A DNA stretch of 64,000 nt from JAAYFT01 sp036562765 (GTDB taxonomy: Bacteria > Bacillota > Clostridia > Tissierellales > Tissierellaceae): positions 6,691 to 70,690 of the forward strand of contig DATCJO010000173.1 of assembly GCA_036562765.1 (NCBI GenBank), written 5' to 3'. Numbering within the stretch: position 1 is the stretch's first letter; each line of letters starts with the position of its first letter. Positions 8,571-17,696 of this stretch are shown here, piece by piece. A model generated the notes under the pieces. It was not told the origin of the DNA, searched no databases, and saw only the letters and a program-made list of their open reading frames with translations. The position numbers and the translations under genes are program-made.

Positions 8571-9402
8571 ATTTTTTCTTCAGTCCAAGGATTTCTCTTG
8601 CTTCATTTGGGGTTGCAATTTCCCTGCCCAGTTCTTTTGCTATCCTTTTTACTCTTTCTACTAGCATGACATTTGTTGCAAGTATTCCTTTATCATAAAG
8701 TATAGTATCTTCTAAACCTGTTCTAGTATGTCCCCCTAGTATAATTGCCATCGTCAACATTGGTACTTGACTTGCACCTATCCCAGAAACTGTAAATGTG
8801 GACCCTTCAGGCAGTGATTCTACCATGTGAAGTAGATTTTTTGGTGTACCAGCTATGGAACCTTTTACATTCATTACTAAGTTGAAATGTAATGGTGGCT
8901 TTAGCACTCCTTCCTTTAATAACAACTTAGCATTATCTATCATACCTACATCGAATACTTCAATTTCAGGCTTAATATTATTAGCATACATCTTGGCAGC
9001 TAACTCTTTTATTAAATCAAAGGAATTGGCATTTACTTGATTTGGAAAATTTGATGAACCAGTAGTTAAACTTGCCATTTCAGCATTTAAATCTAGCATC
9101 TGCCCACGCCATTCAGCACCGCTTCCGCCACCTCTGGCCCCAGTGGATACTTGGGTTATTATATCACATTTCCTTTCCGCTAACTTTTCTAATACTTGCT
9201 TATATTTTTCCCTGTCGCAGGTTGGATTTCCATTATCATCTCTTACATGAATATGTGCTATGGAGGCGCCTGCTTCCCTGCATCTTATAATATCTTCTAC
9301 TATTTCATCTACAGTTATTGGAGTATTTGGATTGGCTTCCTTAGTAGGGACATTACCAGTTAGAGCTACTGTAATAATGAGCTTTTTATCCCTGTAACTC
9401 AT
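8569..9402 (-). CDS. BKACE family protein (3-keto-5-aminohexanoate cleavage enzyme type)
   Basis: A 277-residue TIM-barrel enzyme of the beta-keto acid cleavage family. These enzymes react a beta-keto acid with acetyl-CoA to give acetoacetate and a new acyl-CoA. The Zn-binding HIH is at residues 50-52 (AHIHVRDD), and the later GGHTRTGLED motif carries the Arg, the third Zn ligand Glu and the catalytic Asp known from the lysine-fermentation enzyme Kce. No lysine aminomutase, kdd or kal genes are near, so the true substrate may not be 3-keto-5-aminohexanoate. It overlaps the aminotransferase stop by 4 bases (ATGA), which points to coupled expression and a transamination-then-cleavage route. Confidence 0.9.
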   Translation of the reverse strand: MSYRDKKLIITVALTGNVPTKEANPNTPITVDEIVEDIIRCREAGASIAHIHVRDDNGNPTCDREKYKQVLEKLAERKCDIITQVSTGARGGGSGAEWRGQMLDLNAEMASLTTGSSNFPNQVNANSFDLIKELAAKMYANNIKPEIEVFDVGMIDNAKLLLKEGVLKPPLHFNLVMNVKGSIAGTPKNLLHMVESLPEGSTFTVSGIGASQVPMLTMAIILGGHTRTGLEDTILYDKGILATNVMLVERVKRIAKELGREIATPNEAREILGLKKK

Positions 9403-10766
9403 GCTATAACCCCCACCAATTCTTCAGTGGTCTTCTTTACCGCCTTTTCCAGCTTTTCATAGAGTATATCTACTTCTTCCCTTGTTATATTTATTGGTGG
9501 AGCGATTAGAATATGATCTCCCCTAATGCCATCTACTGAGCCTCCGCCTGGATATGGAACTATGCCTTCTTCTAAACAGTTGTTAGTAATTTTTCCCTTT
9601 ACATTATAGGATACATCGAAAGGATCCTTAGTTTCCTGATTCTTTACAAATTCTATTCCAATCATCAATCCTTTTCCTCTAATATCTCCTACAATGGGAT
9701 ATTCATATAATTTTTGAAGCCTTTCCATTAGATATTGGCCTTGTTCTGCACAATTTTCTATATAATTTTCTCTTTCGATAATTTCCATGACTTTATCTGC
9801 AATTCCACAAGATAGTGGGTTGCCAGCATAAGTATGACCATGTATGAAATTGCCGGAACCTTTAACCATAATTGTTTCGAATATTTCAGAATTACATACA
9901 GCAGCTCCAATTGGAGTATATCCACAGCTTAAGCCTTTAGCCAATACTAAGATGTCAGGCTTTACATCAAAGTGGTCAGAAGCCATCTTCTTTCCTGTTC
10001 TGCCACAACCAGCCATTACTTCATCCATTATAAAGATTATATCATATTTATCGCATATTTCCCTTACCATTTGAAAATAAATTTTATCAGGATGAACACC
10101 TGGAGCAGCAGAACCTACAACAGGCTCAGAAATAAATGCAGCAACATTTTCAGGACCTTGACGCAATATTTCTTCTTCTAACTCTTTAGCAGCTAAGATA
10201 CTGGTCTCTTCTAAAGTTTTTGCACCCCAAGGATTTCTGTAGTGATAAAATTGATGAATCTTTGGAAAATCAACTAAAAGAGGGTCATATACTTTTCTTC
10301 TCCCAACTGTCCCGCTCATTGATAAAGCGCCTAACGTTGCCCCATGATATGAATTCCATTTAGTAATAACTTTCCATTTGGTAGTTTTCCCATCTCTTTC
10401 AACAAAGTACTGCCTAGCCATTTTTATAGCTGTTTCAGTTGCCTCAGAACCCCCTGATACAAAATATACATGATTTAAGCCTTCAGGACACCAGGATGCT
10501 ATTCTTTCTGCACATTTTTCTATTGTGTCAACTGTCCATCTCGATAGATGGGTAAATGCTATTCTTTCAATTTGCTTTTTAGCAAATTCAGCTACTTCCT
10601 TATTTCCATGGCCAATATTAGCTACAGCAGAGCCAGAACATGCATCTATATATCTCTTCCCATCTTCACCTATTAGATATATCCCTTCGCCTCTTTCGAT
10701 TCTTGGATATATCCAATTTTGATTTCTATAGAAAACATGATTCTTTGGAGCCTTATTTAAACTCAT
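9399..10766 (-). CDS. Class III (omega-type) PLP aminotransferase
   Basis: A 455-residue fold-type I aminotransferase of the class III family (beta-alanine, taurine, omega-amino acid and ornithine-type donors). The PLP-binding Asp is in IFIMDEVMAGCGRTGK and the Schiff-base Lys is in LVLAKGLSCGYTPIGA; VSGGSEATETAIKMARQY is the phosphate-binding region. The ATG has AAGGGGGAT upstream. The 4-base overlap with the BKACE gene suggests that its keto product feeds that enzyme, which would fit a beta-amino acid donor. The donor cannot be fixed from sequence alone. The symporter gene lies 22 bases upstream in the same direction. Confidence 0.9.
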   Translation of the reverse strand: MSLNKAPKNHVFYRNQNWIYPRIERGEGIYLIGEDGKRYIDACSGSAVANIGHGNKEVAEFAKKQIERIAFTHLSRWTVDTIEKCAERIASWCPEGLNHVYFVSGGSEATETAIKMARQYFVERDGKTTKWKVITKWNSYHGATLGALSMSGTVGRRKVYDPLLVDFPKIHQFYHYRNPWGAKTLEETSILAAKELEEEILRQGPENVAAFISEPVVGSAAPGVHPDKIYFQMVREICDKYDIIFIMDEVMAGCGRTGKKMASDHFDVKPDILVLAKGLSCGYTPIGAAVCNSEIFETIMVKGSGNFIHGHTYAGNPLSCGIADKVMEIIERENYIENCAEQGQYLMERLQKLYEYPIVGDIRGKGLMIGIEFVKNQETKDPFDVSYNVKGKITNNCLEEGIVPYPGGGSVDGIRGDHILIAPPINITREEVDILYEKLEKAVKKTTEELVGVIA

Positions 10767-10788
10767 AACATATCCCCCTTAAATATCA

Positions 10789-12072
10789 TTAGGCTGCCTC
10801 ATTGGATGCAAAAATTCCGCCATTTTCCAATAACTCTCTATCTAAGTCACCTTCTAACGACGATACTGCCACTGCCACAACTAAATCGCCCAATGAATTT
10901 GTAGATGTATGGATTTGGTCAACGATTCTATAAACTCCAGCAATTAATGCTATCCCATCTAAAGGTACTCCTAAATCTGTCAGCAAAGCAATTGAAATAA
11001 TTAGCCCTGTTTGAGGTGCAGCAGCGCATCCAATTGCCAGCAATGTAGCAGTTAGTACCAACATTATTTGTTGTCCTAGTGTAATTTCTATTCCAAACAA
11101 TTGGGCTGCAAATAATACGATTATTCCAAAATATATTCCTGTTCCATTCATATTTGCAGTTGCACCAAGTGGTAGAACAAAACTTGCAGTTTCCTTAGGA
11201 ATTCCCATTTGCTCTATGCCATTCCTCATAGCAACAGGCAAAGCAGCAGCACTGCTACATGTACTGAAAGCAATTGCCCAGGATTCAAAGGCTTTTTTGA
11301 AAAACTTTATTGGATTTACTTTTCCAATGAAATATATAATTAGGGAATAATAAACAACTACACAGAAAATATTTGTTCCATAATCAACTAAGATAAATTT
11401 GAGGACTGGACCAAATATTTTAACACCAAAGGTAGTTACTGCTTTTGCCATTAGCCCAAATACCCCAAATGGCGTAAACTGTATTACTATATCAACAACT
11501 TTATACATCATTTCAGAGCATCTCTCTACAAAATCTGCTATTGGCCTGCCTCTTTCTCCCATCAGCAATATGGCTGCCCCAATAAATATACTAAACGAAA
11601 TTACAGGCAGCATATCACCTTGAGTTAATGACTCGAATATGTTTGGTGAAAATAGCCCCAATATTGATTCAAATACTGTTGGCAATTCTCTAACTTCTAC
11701 TGACCCTACTTCAAGTTCTGCAATATTTAAACCTGCCCCTGGCTTAAATATATTTGCCATAACAACACCTGTCCCTATGCACAAAAAACCAGTAAGCAAG
11801 AAAAATATCAATGTTTTAATCCCAACTGAACGAAGTTTTCTTATCTCTGTTAAGTTTGCAACGCCAGTAGTAATTGAGAACAATACCAATGGAACTACTA
11901 CCATCCTAATTAACCTTAGAAAAATATCTCCCAATAACCCAAACCATGGTAAAATTTTTACAACAAATGGCTTATCATTTCCTACAGCAGACAAAATAGC
12001 CCCTACTAAAATACCTAAAAATAATCCTATGAAAATCTTGTGAAATAGTTTAAGTTTTTTTGGTTTTGACAT
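10789..12072 (-). CDS. Dicarboxylate/amino acid:cation symporter (DAACS family)
   Basis: A 427-residue membrane transporter of the GltP/DctA/EAAT family, which brings in glutamate, aspartate or C4-dicarboxylates with Na+ or H+. The re-entrant serine-rich loop is seen as AFSTCSSAAALPVAMR, the substrate and ion motif as LPLGATANMNGTGIYFG, and a later AAPQTGLIISIALLTDLGVPLDGIAL helix completes the core. It is the first gene of the symporter-aminotransferase-BKACE unit, which suggests that it imports the substrate or co-substrate. GGGGGGT precedes the ATG. Confidence 0.92.
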   Translation of the reverse strand: MSKPKKLKLFHKIFIGLFLGILVGAILSAVGNDKPFVVKILPWFGLLGDIFLRLIRMVVVPLVLFSITTGVANLTEIRKLRSVGIKTLIFFLLTGFLCIGTGVVMANIFKPGAGLNIAELEVGSVEVRELPTVFESILGLFSPNIFESLTQGDMLPVISFSIFIGAAILLMGERGRPIADFVERCSEMMYKVVDIVIQFTPFGVFGLMAKAVTTFGVKIFGPVLKFILVDYGTNIFCVVVYYSLIIYFIGKVNPIKFFKKAFESWAIAFSTCSSAAALPVAMRNGIEQMGIPKETASFVLPLGATANMNGTGIYFGIIVLFAAQLFGIEITLGQQIMLVLTATLLAIGCAAAPQTGLIISIALLTDLGVPLDGIALIAGVYRIVDQIHTSTNSLGDLVVAVAVSSLEGDLDRELLENGGIFASNEAA

Positions 12073-12171
12073 TTATATACCCCCCTTGATAACCTCTGAT
12101 ATATAAATGTTATTCTAGATAAAGATAAAGATAATAGTTATTCCAATACCCCTCCTTTCATATGAATATAA

Positions 12172-12216
12172 AAAACCCAGTATTAATGGCAGAACAAACC
12201 ACTAATACTGGGTTTT
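12172..12216 (-). terminator. Terminator after the orphan OadB/small OadG unit
   Basis: Arms 12172-12185 and 12203-12216 (AAAACCCAGTATTA) form a 14-bp stem, followed on the minus strand by a T-run. The arms resemble those of the ftsH terminator at 13684-13724. Confidence 0.75.
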
Positions 12217-12220
12217 ATTT

Positions 12221-12260
12221 GCTTTACAAAATGGGATTGCCATTTTGCCACAAATAAAGC
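12221..12260 (-). other. Second hairpin just upstream of the terminator
   Basis: CAAAATGG (12227-12234) pairs with CCATTTTG (12240-12247), and an outer GCTTTA/TAAAGC pair (12221-12226, 12255-12260) extends it. Together with the terminator it makes a structured 3' region in the 12073-12369 gap. I saw no other gene in that gap apart from the symporter leader. Confidence 0.4.
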
Positions 12261-12369
12261 AGTATTATCGCTTTAAAAAAATATATATTTAGCTAATTAT
12301 AGTATAAAATATTCTTTTATTTTTGTAAAGTATTTTGTTAGATAATTCTATAAATTTATATAATTAAAA

Positions 12370-12474
12370 CTATTTAAACTTAACTAACATCTTTATTAAC
12401 AAATAAAACAAAATTAGTACAAAAAATGTAGCACCCATTCCATATATCATAAGTTCAAATAACGAAATATTCAT
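12370..12474 (-). CDS. OadG-related small membrane subunit, 34 residues
   Basis: A short ORF preceded by GGAGGG and an ATG, starting 17 bases after the orphan beta-subunit stop. The peptide begins MNISLFELMIYGMGATFFVL, continues as one hydrophobic helix and ends in Lys-rich KMLVKFK before TAG. The helix start, with Met-Ile-Tyr-Gly-Met-Gly, matches the membrane anchor of OadG/MmdD (compare ALMLMIFGMAV in the 2381-2761 gene), but the soluble tail is missing. It would be the minimal partner of the neighbouring OadB paralogue. The assignment is by pattern and position; expression is untested. Confidence 0.75.
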   Translation of the reverse strand: MNISLFELMIYGMGATFFVLILFYLLIKMLVKFK

Positions 12475-12490
12475 ACCAGCCCTCCTAAGT

Positions 12491-13603
12491 TTATGATAGC
12501 AACGCTAATACCATGCTTCCTGCTATAATGGAGCCTATTTGTCCTGCTACATTTGCTGATACAGCTTGCATTAAGACGAAGTTTGAAGGATCTTCTTCCT
12601 TGGCTAATTTTTGGATTACCCTAGCAGACATTGGAAAGGCAGAAATTCCAGCTGCACCTACCATTGGATTATATTTTTCTTTTACAAACAAGTTTAAGAA
12701 CTTGGCAAACAATACCCCACCTGCTGTATCAAATATAAACGCAACTAAACCTAATAATAAAATTTTTATAGTATTTAAGTTAATAAAAGCTTCCGCTGTC
12801 ATAGTAGAACCAATTGTTATACCTAAAAGCAAAGTAACCAAGTTAGATAGCTCATTTTGAGCTGCCTTAGACAATCTATCTAATACACCGGATTCCCTAA
12901 TTAAATTTCCAAACATCAAAAATCCTATTAAAGTAGCAGACATTGGTGCTACAATTCCAGCAATTATTGTAACTGCTATTGGGAATATTATCTTTACTGT
13001 TTTTGGAACTATTACTTCTTTATATTTCATCCTTATTCTTCTTTCATTTCTTGTAGTTAAGGCTTTAATAACTATAGGCTGAATAATAGGTACAAGGGAC
13101 ATGTAAGAATACGCAACTACAGATATTGGACCTAAAAGATGTGGTGCAAACCTAGTAGCCACAAAAATGGAAGTTGGGCCATCAGCTGTCCCAATTATCC
13201 CTATAGAAGCTGCTTCTTTAATATTAAAACCAAGGTAATAAGCAATTATTATAGTCATAAATATTCCAAATTGTGCTGCAGCCCCAAAAAGAATCATTGA
13301 TGGCATCTGAAGTAATGGCGTAAAATCAATCATAGCCCCAATTGCTATAAATATCAATGCTGGAAACAATTCAGTCAAAATACCAGCATTTTTAAGTATG
13401 CCTAAAACTCCCTCATCGCTTGCTATTCCTGGGATACCTGGTATTACAGGTAAATTAGTAAGTATTGCCCCAAATCCTATTGGCAGTAATAGCATTGGCT
13501 CACAATCCTTCTTAATTGCTAAATAAATAAGTACAATACCAATTACATACATAGCTATTTGATTTGGCTGTAGATTTTTAATACCTGCTAATAATTGCTC
13601 CAA
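12491..13603 (-). CDS. Orphan Na+-translocating decarboxylase beta subunit (OadB family)
   Basis: A 370-residue polytopic membrane protein, a paralogue of the mmdB product. It keeps the key motifs: IIGTADGPTSIFVATRFAPH with the Na+-site Asp, SYMSLVPIIQP, and NVAGQIGS at the C-terminus. No carboxyltransferase or biotin carrier gene accompanies it, only the 34-residue OadG-like ORF downstream. It may share MmdA/MmdC from the other operon, or serve another pump or a transport role. The start is TTG at 13601-13603 with TAGGAGGAA upstream. It lies between ftsH and the symporter unit and is bracketed by two similar stem-loops. Confidence 0.88.
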   Translation of the reverse strand: MEQLLAGIKNLQPNQIAMYVIGIVLIYLAIKKDCEPMLLLPIGFGAILTNLPVIPGIPGIASDEGVLGILKNAGILTELFPALIFIAIGAMIDFTPLLQMPSMILFGAAAQFGIFMTIIIAYYLGFNIKEAASIGIIGTADGPTSIFVATRFAPHLLGPISVVAYSYMSLVPIIQPIVIKALTTRNERRIRMKYKEVIVPKTVKIIFPIAVTIIAGIVAPMSATLIGFLMFGNLIRESGVLDRLSKAAQNELSNLVTLLLGITIGSTMTAEAFINLNTIKILLLGLVAFIFDTAGGVLFAKFLNLFVKEKYNPMVGAAGISAFPMSARVIQKLAKEEDPSNFVLMQAVSANVAGQIGSIIAGSMVLALLS

Positions 13604-13683
13604 AACTATTCCTCCTATTACTTAATTTTTACCTAAATATTATAACATATTATGTTTTACTTATACATGATTGTCATAAAATT

Positions 13684-13724
13684 AACCCAGTATCAATGAA
13701 TTATAATTCACTGATACTGGGTTT
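13684..13724 (-). terminator. ftsH terminator
   Basis: AACCCAGTATCA and TGATACTGGGTT arms, extended inside by the palindrome TGAATTATAATTCA, give a long stem with one mismatch just after the ftsH stop. Confidence 0.7.
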
Positions 13725-13739
13725 AAATTCATTTAAACC

Positions 13740-15545
13740 TTATGCACTTTGGAATATTTCTTCAAATTCAGAAGCTGTAAGTGTTTCTTTTTCAAGCAAT
13801 GCTTCTGCCACTTTGTGAAGCTTATCTATATTTTCTCTCAATATTTGCTCAGCCTTATTATATGCTGTATCGATTATACGCCTCATTTCCCTATCTATGG
13901 CTGCAGCTACATCTTCGCTATAGTTTCTAGTCCTTGCAAAATCTCTACCTACAAAGATTTCTTCATCGTCTGAACCATAAGTCATTGGCCCTAGTGCTTC
14001 ACTCATACCATAATGTGTAACCATGGACCTAGCTATTTTAGTAGCCCTTTCAATATCGTTTTGTGCACCTGTACTAATATCTCCTAATACCAATGCTTCT
14101 GCTGCCCTACCGCCAAGTAGGGTTACAAGCCTGCTTTCCATTTGTTTCTTTGTTACAAAGTTTCTATCTTCTTCAGGTATATATGCTGTAAATCCTCCAG
14201 CCATTCCCCTTGGAATAATGCTAATCATGTGGATTGGGTCTGTATCTGGTGTAAGCCTTGAAGTAATTGCATGGCCTGCTTCATGGTAAGCAGTAAGCCT
14301 TCTTTCCTTTTCTGTAACTACCTTTGACTTCTTTGCAGGTCCTGCTTGAACTTTTAGTGAAGCTTCTTCTATTAAATTCATTGGTATAACTTTTAAGTTA
14401 TTTCTTGCAGCTAACAACGCTGCTTCATTAACAAGGTTTTCTAAATCAGCAGGCGAAAAACCTGGTGTCCTCTTCGCTATTACCTTCAAATCTACATCAT
14501 CTGCTAATGGCTTATTCCTTGTATGAATCTTTAGTATTTCTTCCCTGCCTTTAACATCTGGAAGCCCAACATAGATAGTTCTATCGAATCTTCCTGGTCT
14601 AAGCAATGCTGGGTCCAATATATCAGCCCTGTTGGTTGCTGCCATAACAATGATACCTTCATTAGTTGAGAAGCCATCCATTTCAACTAGCAATTGGTTA
14701 AGAGTTTGTTCCCTTTCGTCATGACCTCCTCCAAGCCCGGCACCACGTCTTCTTCCTACAGCATCAATTTCATCTATGAATACTATACAAGGTGCGTTTT
14801 TCTTTGCTTGTTCAAATAGGTCTCTTACTCTGCTTGCACCAACCCCTACAAACATTTCTACAAAATCAGAACCAGAGATACTAAAGAATGGTACTCCTGC
14901 TTCGCCTGCAACTGCCTTACTTAAATAGGTTTTACCAGTCCCTGGAGGTCCTACTAATAAAACTCCCTTAGGTATTCTTGCACCTAACTCAATATACTTT
15001 CTAGGTGACTTCAAAAAGTCAACTATTTCTCTTAATTCTTCTTTTTCTTCTTCCAATCCTGCTACATCACTAAATGTAATTACTTTACCGTCATTTTTAG
15101 CCAATTTTGCCCTGGCTTTGCCGAAGGACATTACTTTTCCTCCGCCACCTTGAGATTGTTGCATAAATACAAACCAAAATACTACAAATAATAAAATCAT
15201 CAACAAACTAGGTAAGTAACTCACCCAGACAGGTGTAGTAGCTTCTTTATCTGAACTTAGCCTAATTTCACCACTATCTACTTTATCTTTTAAATAGTCA
15301 TTGAAAAAACTATCCATTTGAGGTGGCAATATGGTTGTAAACCTAGTTCTATCTTTTAACTCACCAGTAACTTCTCTATCAACAATCTTTATACTCTTAA
15401 CTTCATTATTATTTAAATATTCTACTAATTGGGTTACATCTATAGAAATAACTTGTTCTACATCGTTTCCTAATGCACGCACTAGAAGCATTATTAGAAT
15501 AACAATTAGTAGATATACACTAATGCCCTTAAAAAATCTTCTCAA
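13740..15545 (-). CDS. ftsH: ATP-dependent zinc metalloprotease FtsH
   Basis: A 601-residue membrane AAA+ protease. Two N-terminal membrane helices (about 5-22 and 108-127) flank an external domain. Then come Walker A GPPGTGKTYLS, Walker B IVFIDEIDA, the second region of homology AATNRADILDPALLRPGRFD and the zinc motif HEAGH near residue 421. It degrades misfolded membrane proteins and regulatory substrates. The start is TTG at 15543-15545 with GGGAGG upstream. It is the last gene of the tilS-hpt-ftsH set, the same order as in Bacillus. Confidence 0.97.
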   Translation of the reverse strand: MRRFFKGISVYLLIVILIMLLVRALGNDVEQVISIDVTQLVEYLNNNEVKSIKIVDREVTGELKDRTRFTTILPPQMDSFFNDYLKDKVDSGEIRLSSDKEATTPVWVSYLPSLLMILLFVVFWFVFMQQSQGGGGKVMSFGKARAKLAKNDGKVITFSDVAGLEEEKEELREIVDFLKSPRKYIELGARIPKGVLLVGPPGTGKTYLSKAVAGEAGVPFFSISGSDFVEMFVGVGASRVRDLFEQAKKNAPCIVFIDEIDAVGRRRGAGLGGGHDEREQTLNQLLVEMDGFSTNEGIIVMAATNRADILDPALLRPGRFDRTIYVGLPDVKGREEILKIHTRNKPLADDVDLKVIAKRTPGFSPADLENLVNEAALLAARNNLKVIPMNLIEEASLKVQAGPAKKSKVVTEKERRLTAYHEAGHAITSRLTPDTDPIHMISIIPRGMAGGFTAYIPEEDRNFVTKKQMESRLVTLLGGRAAEALVLGDISTGAQNDIERATKIARSMVTHYGMSEALGPMTYGSDDEEIFVGRDFARTRNYSEDVAAAIDREMRRIIDTAYNKAEQILRENIDKLHKVAEALLEKETLTASEFEEIFQSA

Positions 15546-15622
15546 TACTAATCCTCCCTCCTCTTATGGGTAAATAACATCATATTATTATATCATCTAG
15601 TAATACCAATTTCAACTTTAAC

Positions 15623-16162
15623 TTATTTTTTATATACTTCTTCCTTTAAAGCTGCCACAAAAGGAAGGTTCCTTCCCATTTCAGCATAATCCAAGCCATA
15701 TCCAATTACAAATTCATCAGGTATTTCAAATCCTAGATAATCTACTTGTACATTTACTTTTCTTCTTTCTGGTTTGTCCAATAGTGTACATACCCTAACA
15801 GATTTTGCTCCCCTTTTTCTTATGTTATCTGTCAAATATGCCAAAGTATATCCTGTATCAATTATATCTTCTACAATAATTATATCCTTGTTTTCCACAC
15901 TGCTATCAAGGTCTTTGATAATCCTCACTTCACCAGTGGAAGTCGATGACTTCCCATAGCTGGAAACAGCCATAAAATCCATTCCAACAGGGATTTTTAT
16001 ATTCCTTACCAAATCAGACAAGAATATTACAGCACCTTTTAATATTCCAACAAGTACTAAATCCTTATCCCTGTAATCTTCAGTAATCTGTGCGCCTAAT
16101 TCAGCTACTCTCCTTTTAATTTCATCTTCTTCAACTAATATCCTTTTTATTAAGTGTTCCAT
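15623..16162 (-). CDS. hpt: Hypoxanthine phosphoribosyltransferase
   Basis: A 179-residue purine-salvage enzyme making IMP or GMP from hypoxanthine or guanine and PRPP. The PRPP-binding loop is IIIVEDIIDTGYTLAYL, with ILKGAVIFLSDL near the N-terminus and a final GYGLDYAEMGRNLP segment. It lies between tilS and ftsH, as in Bacillus, where TilS and HprT also interact in ftsH regulation. AGGAGGAG precedes the ATG. Confidence 0.97.
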   Translation of the reverse strand: MEHLIKRILVEEDEIKRRVAELGAQITEDYRDKDLVLVGILKGAVIFLSDLVRNIKIPVGMDFMAVSSYGKSSTSTGEVRIIKDLDSSVENKDIIIVEDIIDTGYTLAYLTDNIRKRGAKSVRVCTLLDKPERRKVNVQVDYLGFEIPDEFVIGYGLDYAEMGRNLPFVAALKEEVYKK

Positions 16163-16181
16163 GTAACTCCTCCTTATATGA

Positions 16182-17579
16182 TTATTGCAATTTATATAAA
16201 ATTAATAAAATCCTTTTTGTTTTGTCTGTTACTCTGTATAACTCACTAGTTCTATATCCTACTACCCACAAGATATTTTCATCGTCAACAACTAAAGGAA
16301 CCCTATCCCTTTCATCCCTAGGGACTTTTTCATCAATAAAATAATCCTTAAGTTTCTTACTGCCTTTCATTCCAAAGGGTACAAATCTGTCTCCTTCCCT
16401 TCTGTTTCTTATCTTCAAAGTACCCTTTACTTTATCATAATCAAAATACCTTATGTTTTTTTCTTTTTTCATTATAAAATTATCATCTTTTTCGATAATT
16501 TTTGCTTCAAAATAATATCCGCTATCTAACTTAACGGAACCAGGAACATCAAGAGCATATAAAAAATATGTATCATTGTCCACTGATTTAGTTGGCTTTT
16601 CAAATATAATCTCATCATAATTAATCCTAACAACTATATCATTGGAAAAACGGAATTCCTTTCCTGTTTGAAAATTATTTAAAATATCTAAACATGATGA
16701 CACTTGAGCCTCTGTAATCCCCTGAAGGGATTTATTGAGCTCTAAGATTGCATTTCTTATAATTCTCTGCTGAATGCTCCTATCATCCTCTAAAAATCCT
16801 TTCCCATCTAAGATTATACTATTTTTGTCATATCTTTTCATTAAATTATTGAATTTAATTCTAGTATATTTCTCTAAAAAATTTAGCTCTAAAGAAAAAA
16901 TCCTTGACATTCGCCAAAGAGTGTTAACAATATTGGGATTAAAGTTTTTTTCAATATAAGGAATTAATTCAAGCCTTATCTTATTCCTGCTATAGATTGG
17001 CTCGAGATTAGTCCTGTCCAATACTGTTTCAATCCCTTTTGTGGCTATGTATTCCTCTATTTCTTTTCTATCTATACCCAAAATAGGCCTAATTATATCA
17101 TTGGATTTATATTCCATTCCCTTGAGCCCATCTGGACCAGTTCCTCTAATAATTCTCATAAGTATTGTTTCTGCTTGGTCATTCATATTATGGGCAACTG
17201 CGATTTTCCCCTTGCCCAAACTTTTTAATATTTCCCTAAAAAAACCATATCTAAGCTCTCTGCCTGCTTCTTCAGATGATATGCCTTTTTCCTTAGCATA
17301 TTCGTTCATGTTTACATCTTTTGTATAAAAGGGCAGTCCCAGCTCGCTGCATTTCTTCTCAACAAACAGCTGATCCCTTTTTGCTTCTTCTCCCCTTACT
17401 CCATGGTTTACATGGGCTACATGTAAGCTAAATGGAATTATTTTCCTTACCTCCAGCAAGCAGTACAACAGTGCCATAGAATCAGGCCCACCGGATACCC
17501 CTACAACAATGTTATCGTTTTCTTCAATTAAATTATGCTCAATTATTGCATCGAGAACCTTTTTTTCCATATACTCCAT
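16182..17579 (-). CDS. tilS: tRNA(Ile)-lysidine synthase
   Basis: A 465-residue enzyme that turns C34 of the CAU-anticodon isoleucine tRNA into lysidine. The N-terminal ATP-pyrophosphatase P-loop is VVGVSGGPDSMALL. HNMNDQAETILMRIIRGTGPDGLKG is the nucleotide- and lysine-binding part, and a C-terminal TilS substrate domain follows (RFVPFGMKGSKKLKDYFID). The chosen ATG has AAAGGTG upstream; a second ATG three codons later is possible. The gene starts after the spoIIE terminator, so it has its own promoter, which I could not place firmly. Confidence 0.96.
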   Translation of the reverse strand: MEYMEKKVLDAIIEHNLIEENDNIVVGVSGGPDSMALLYCLLEVRKIIPFSLHVAHVNHGVRGEEAKRDQLFVEKKCSELGLPFYTKDVNMNEYAKEKGISSEEAGRELRYGFFREILKSLGKGKIAVAHNMNDQAETILMRIIRGTGPDGLKGMEYKSNDIIRPILGIDRKEIEEYIATKGIETVLDRTNLEPIYSRNKIRLELIPYIEKNFNPNIVNTLWRMSRIFSLELNFLEKYTRIKFNNLMKRYDKNSIILDGKGFLEDDRSIQQRIIRNAILELNKSLQGITEAQVSSCLDILNNFQTGKEFRFSNDIVVRINYDEIIFEKPTKSVDNDTYFLYALDVPGSVKLDSGYYFEAKIIEKDDNFIMKKEKNIRYFDYDKVKGTLKIRNRREGDRFVPFGMKGSKKLKDYFIDEKVPRDERDRVPLVVDDENILWVVGYRTSELYRVTDKTKRILLILYKLQ

Positions 17580-17674
17580 AAAATCACCTTTATAGTTTAA
17601 TTAATTTATATTATAACTTAATAAATAGGAAATTTATTACCCAAATTTAATTTATTTAAAAATTTGCGAATAAA

Positions 17675-17696
17675 AAGGTCGATGTAAATCGACCTT
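17675..17696 (-). terminator. spoIIE terminator
   Basis: AAGGTCGAT and ATCGACCTT arms around a GTAA loop, with a T-rich minus-strand tail. The spoIIE stop lies at the stem's edge. Confidence 0.85.

Noticed and set aside
12121..12171. Leader peptide before the symporter (ATG AAA GGA GGG GTA TTG GAA TAA)
   Set aside because: Only seven codons and it overlaps a purine-rich stretch; no attenuator follows it on the symporter side.
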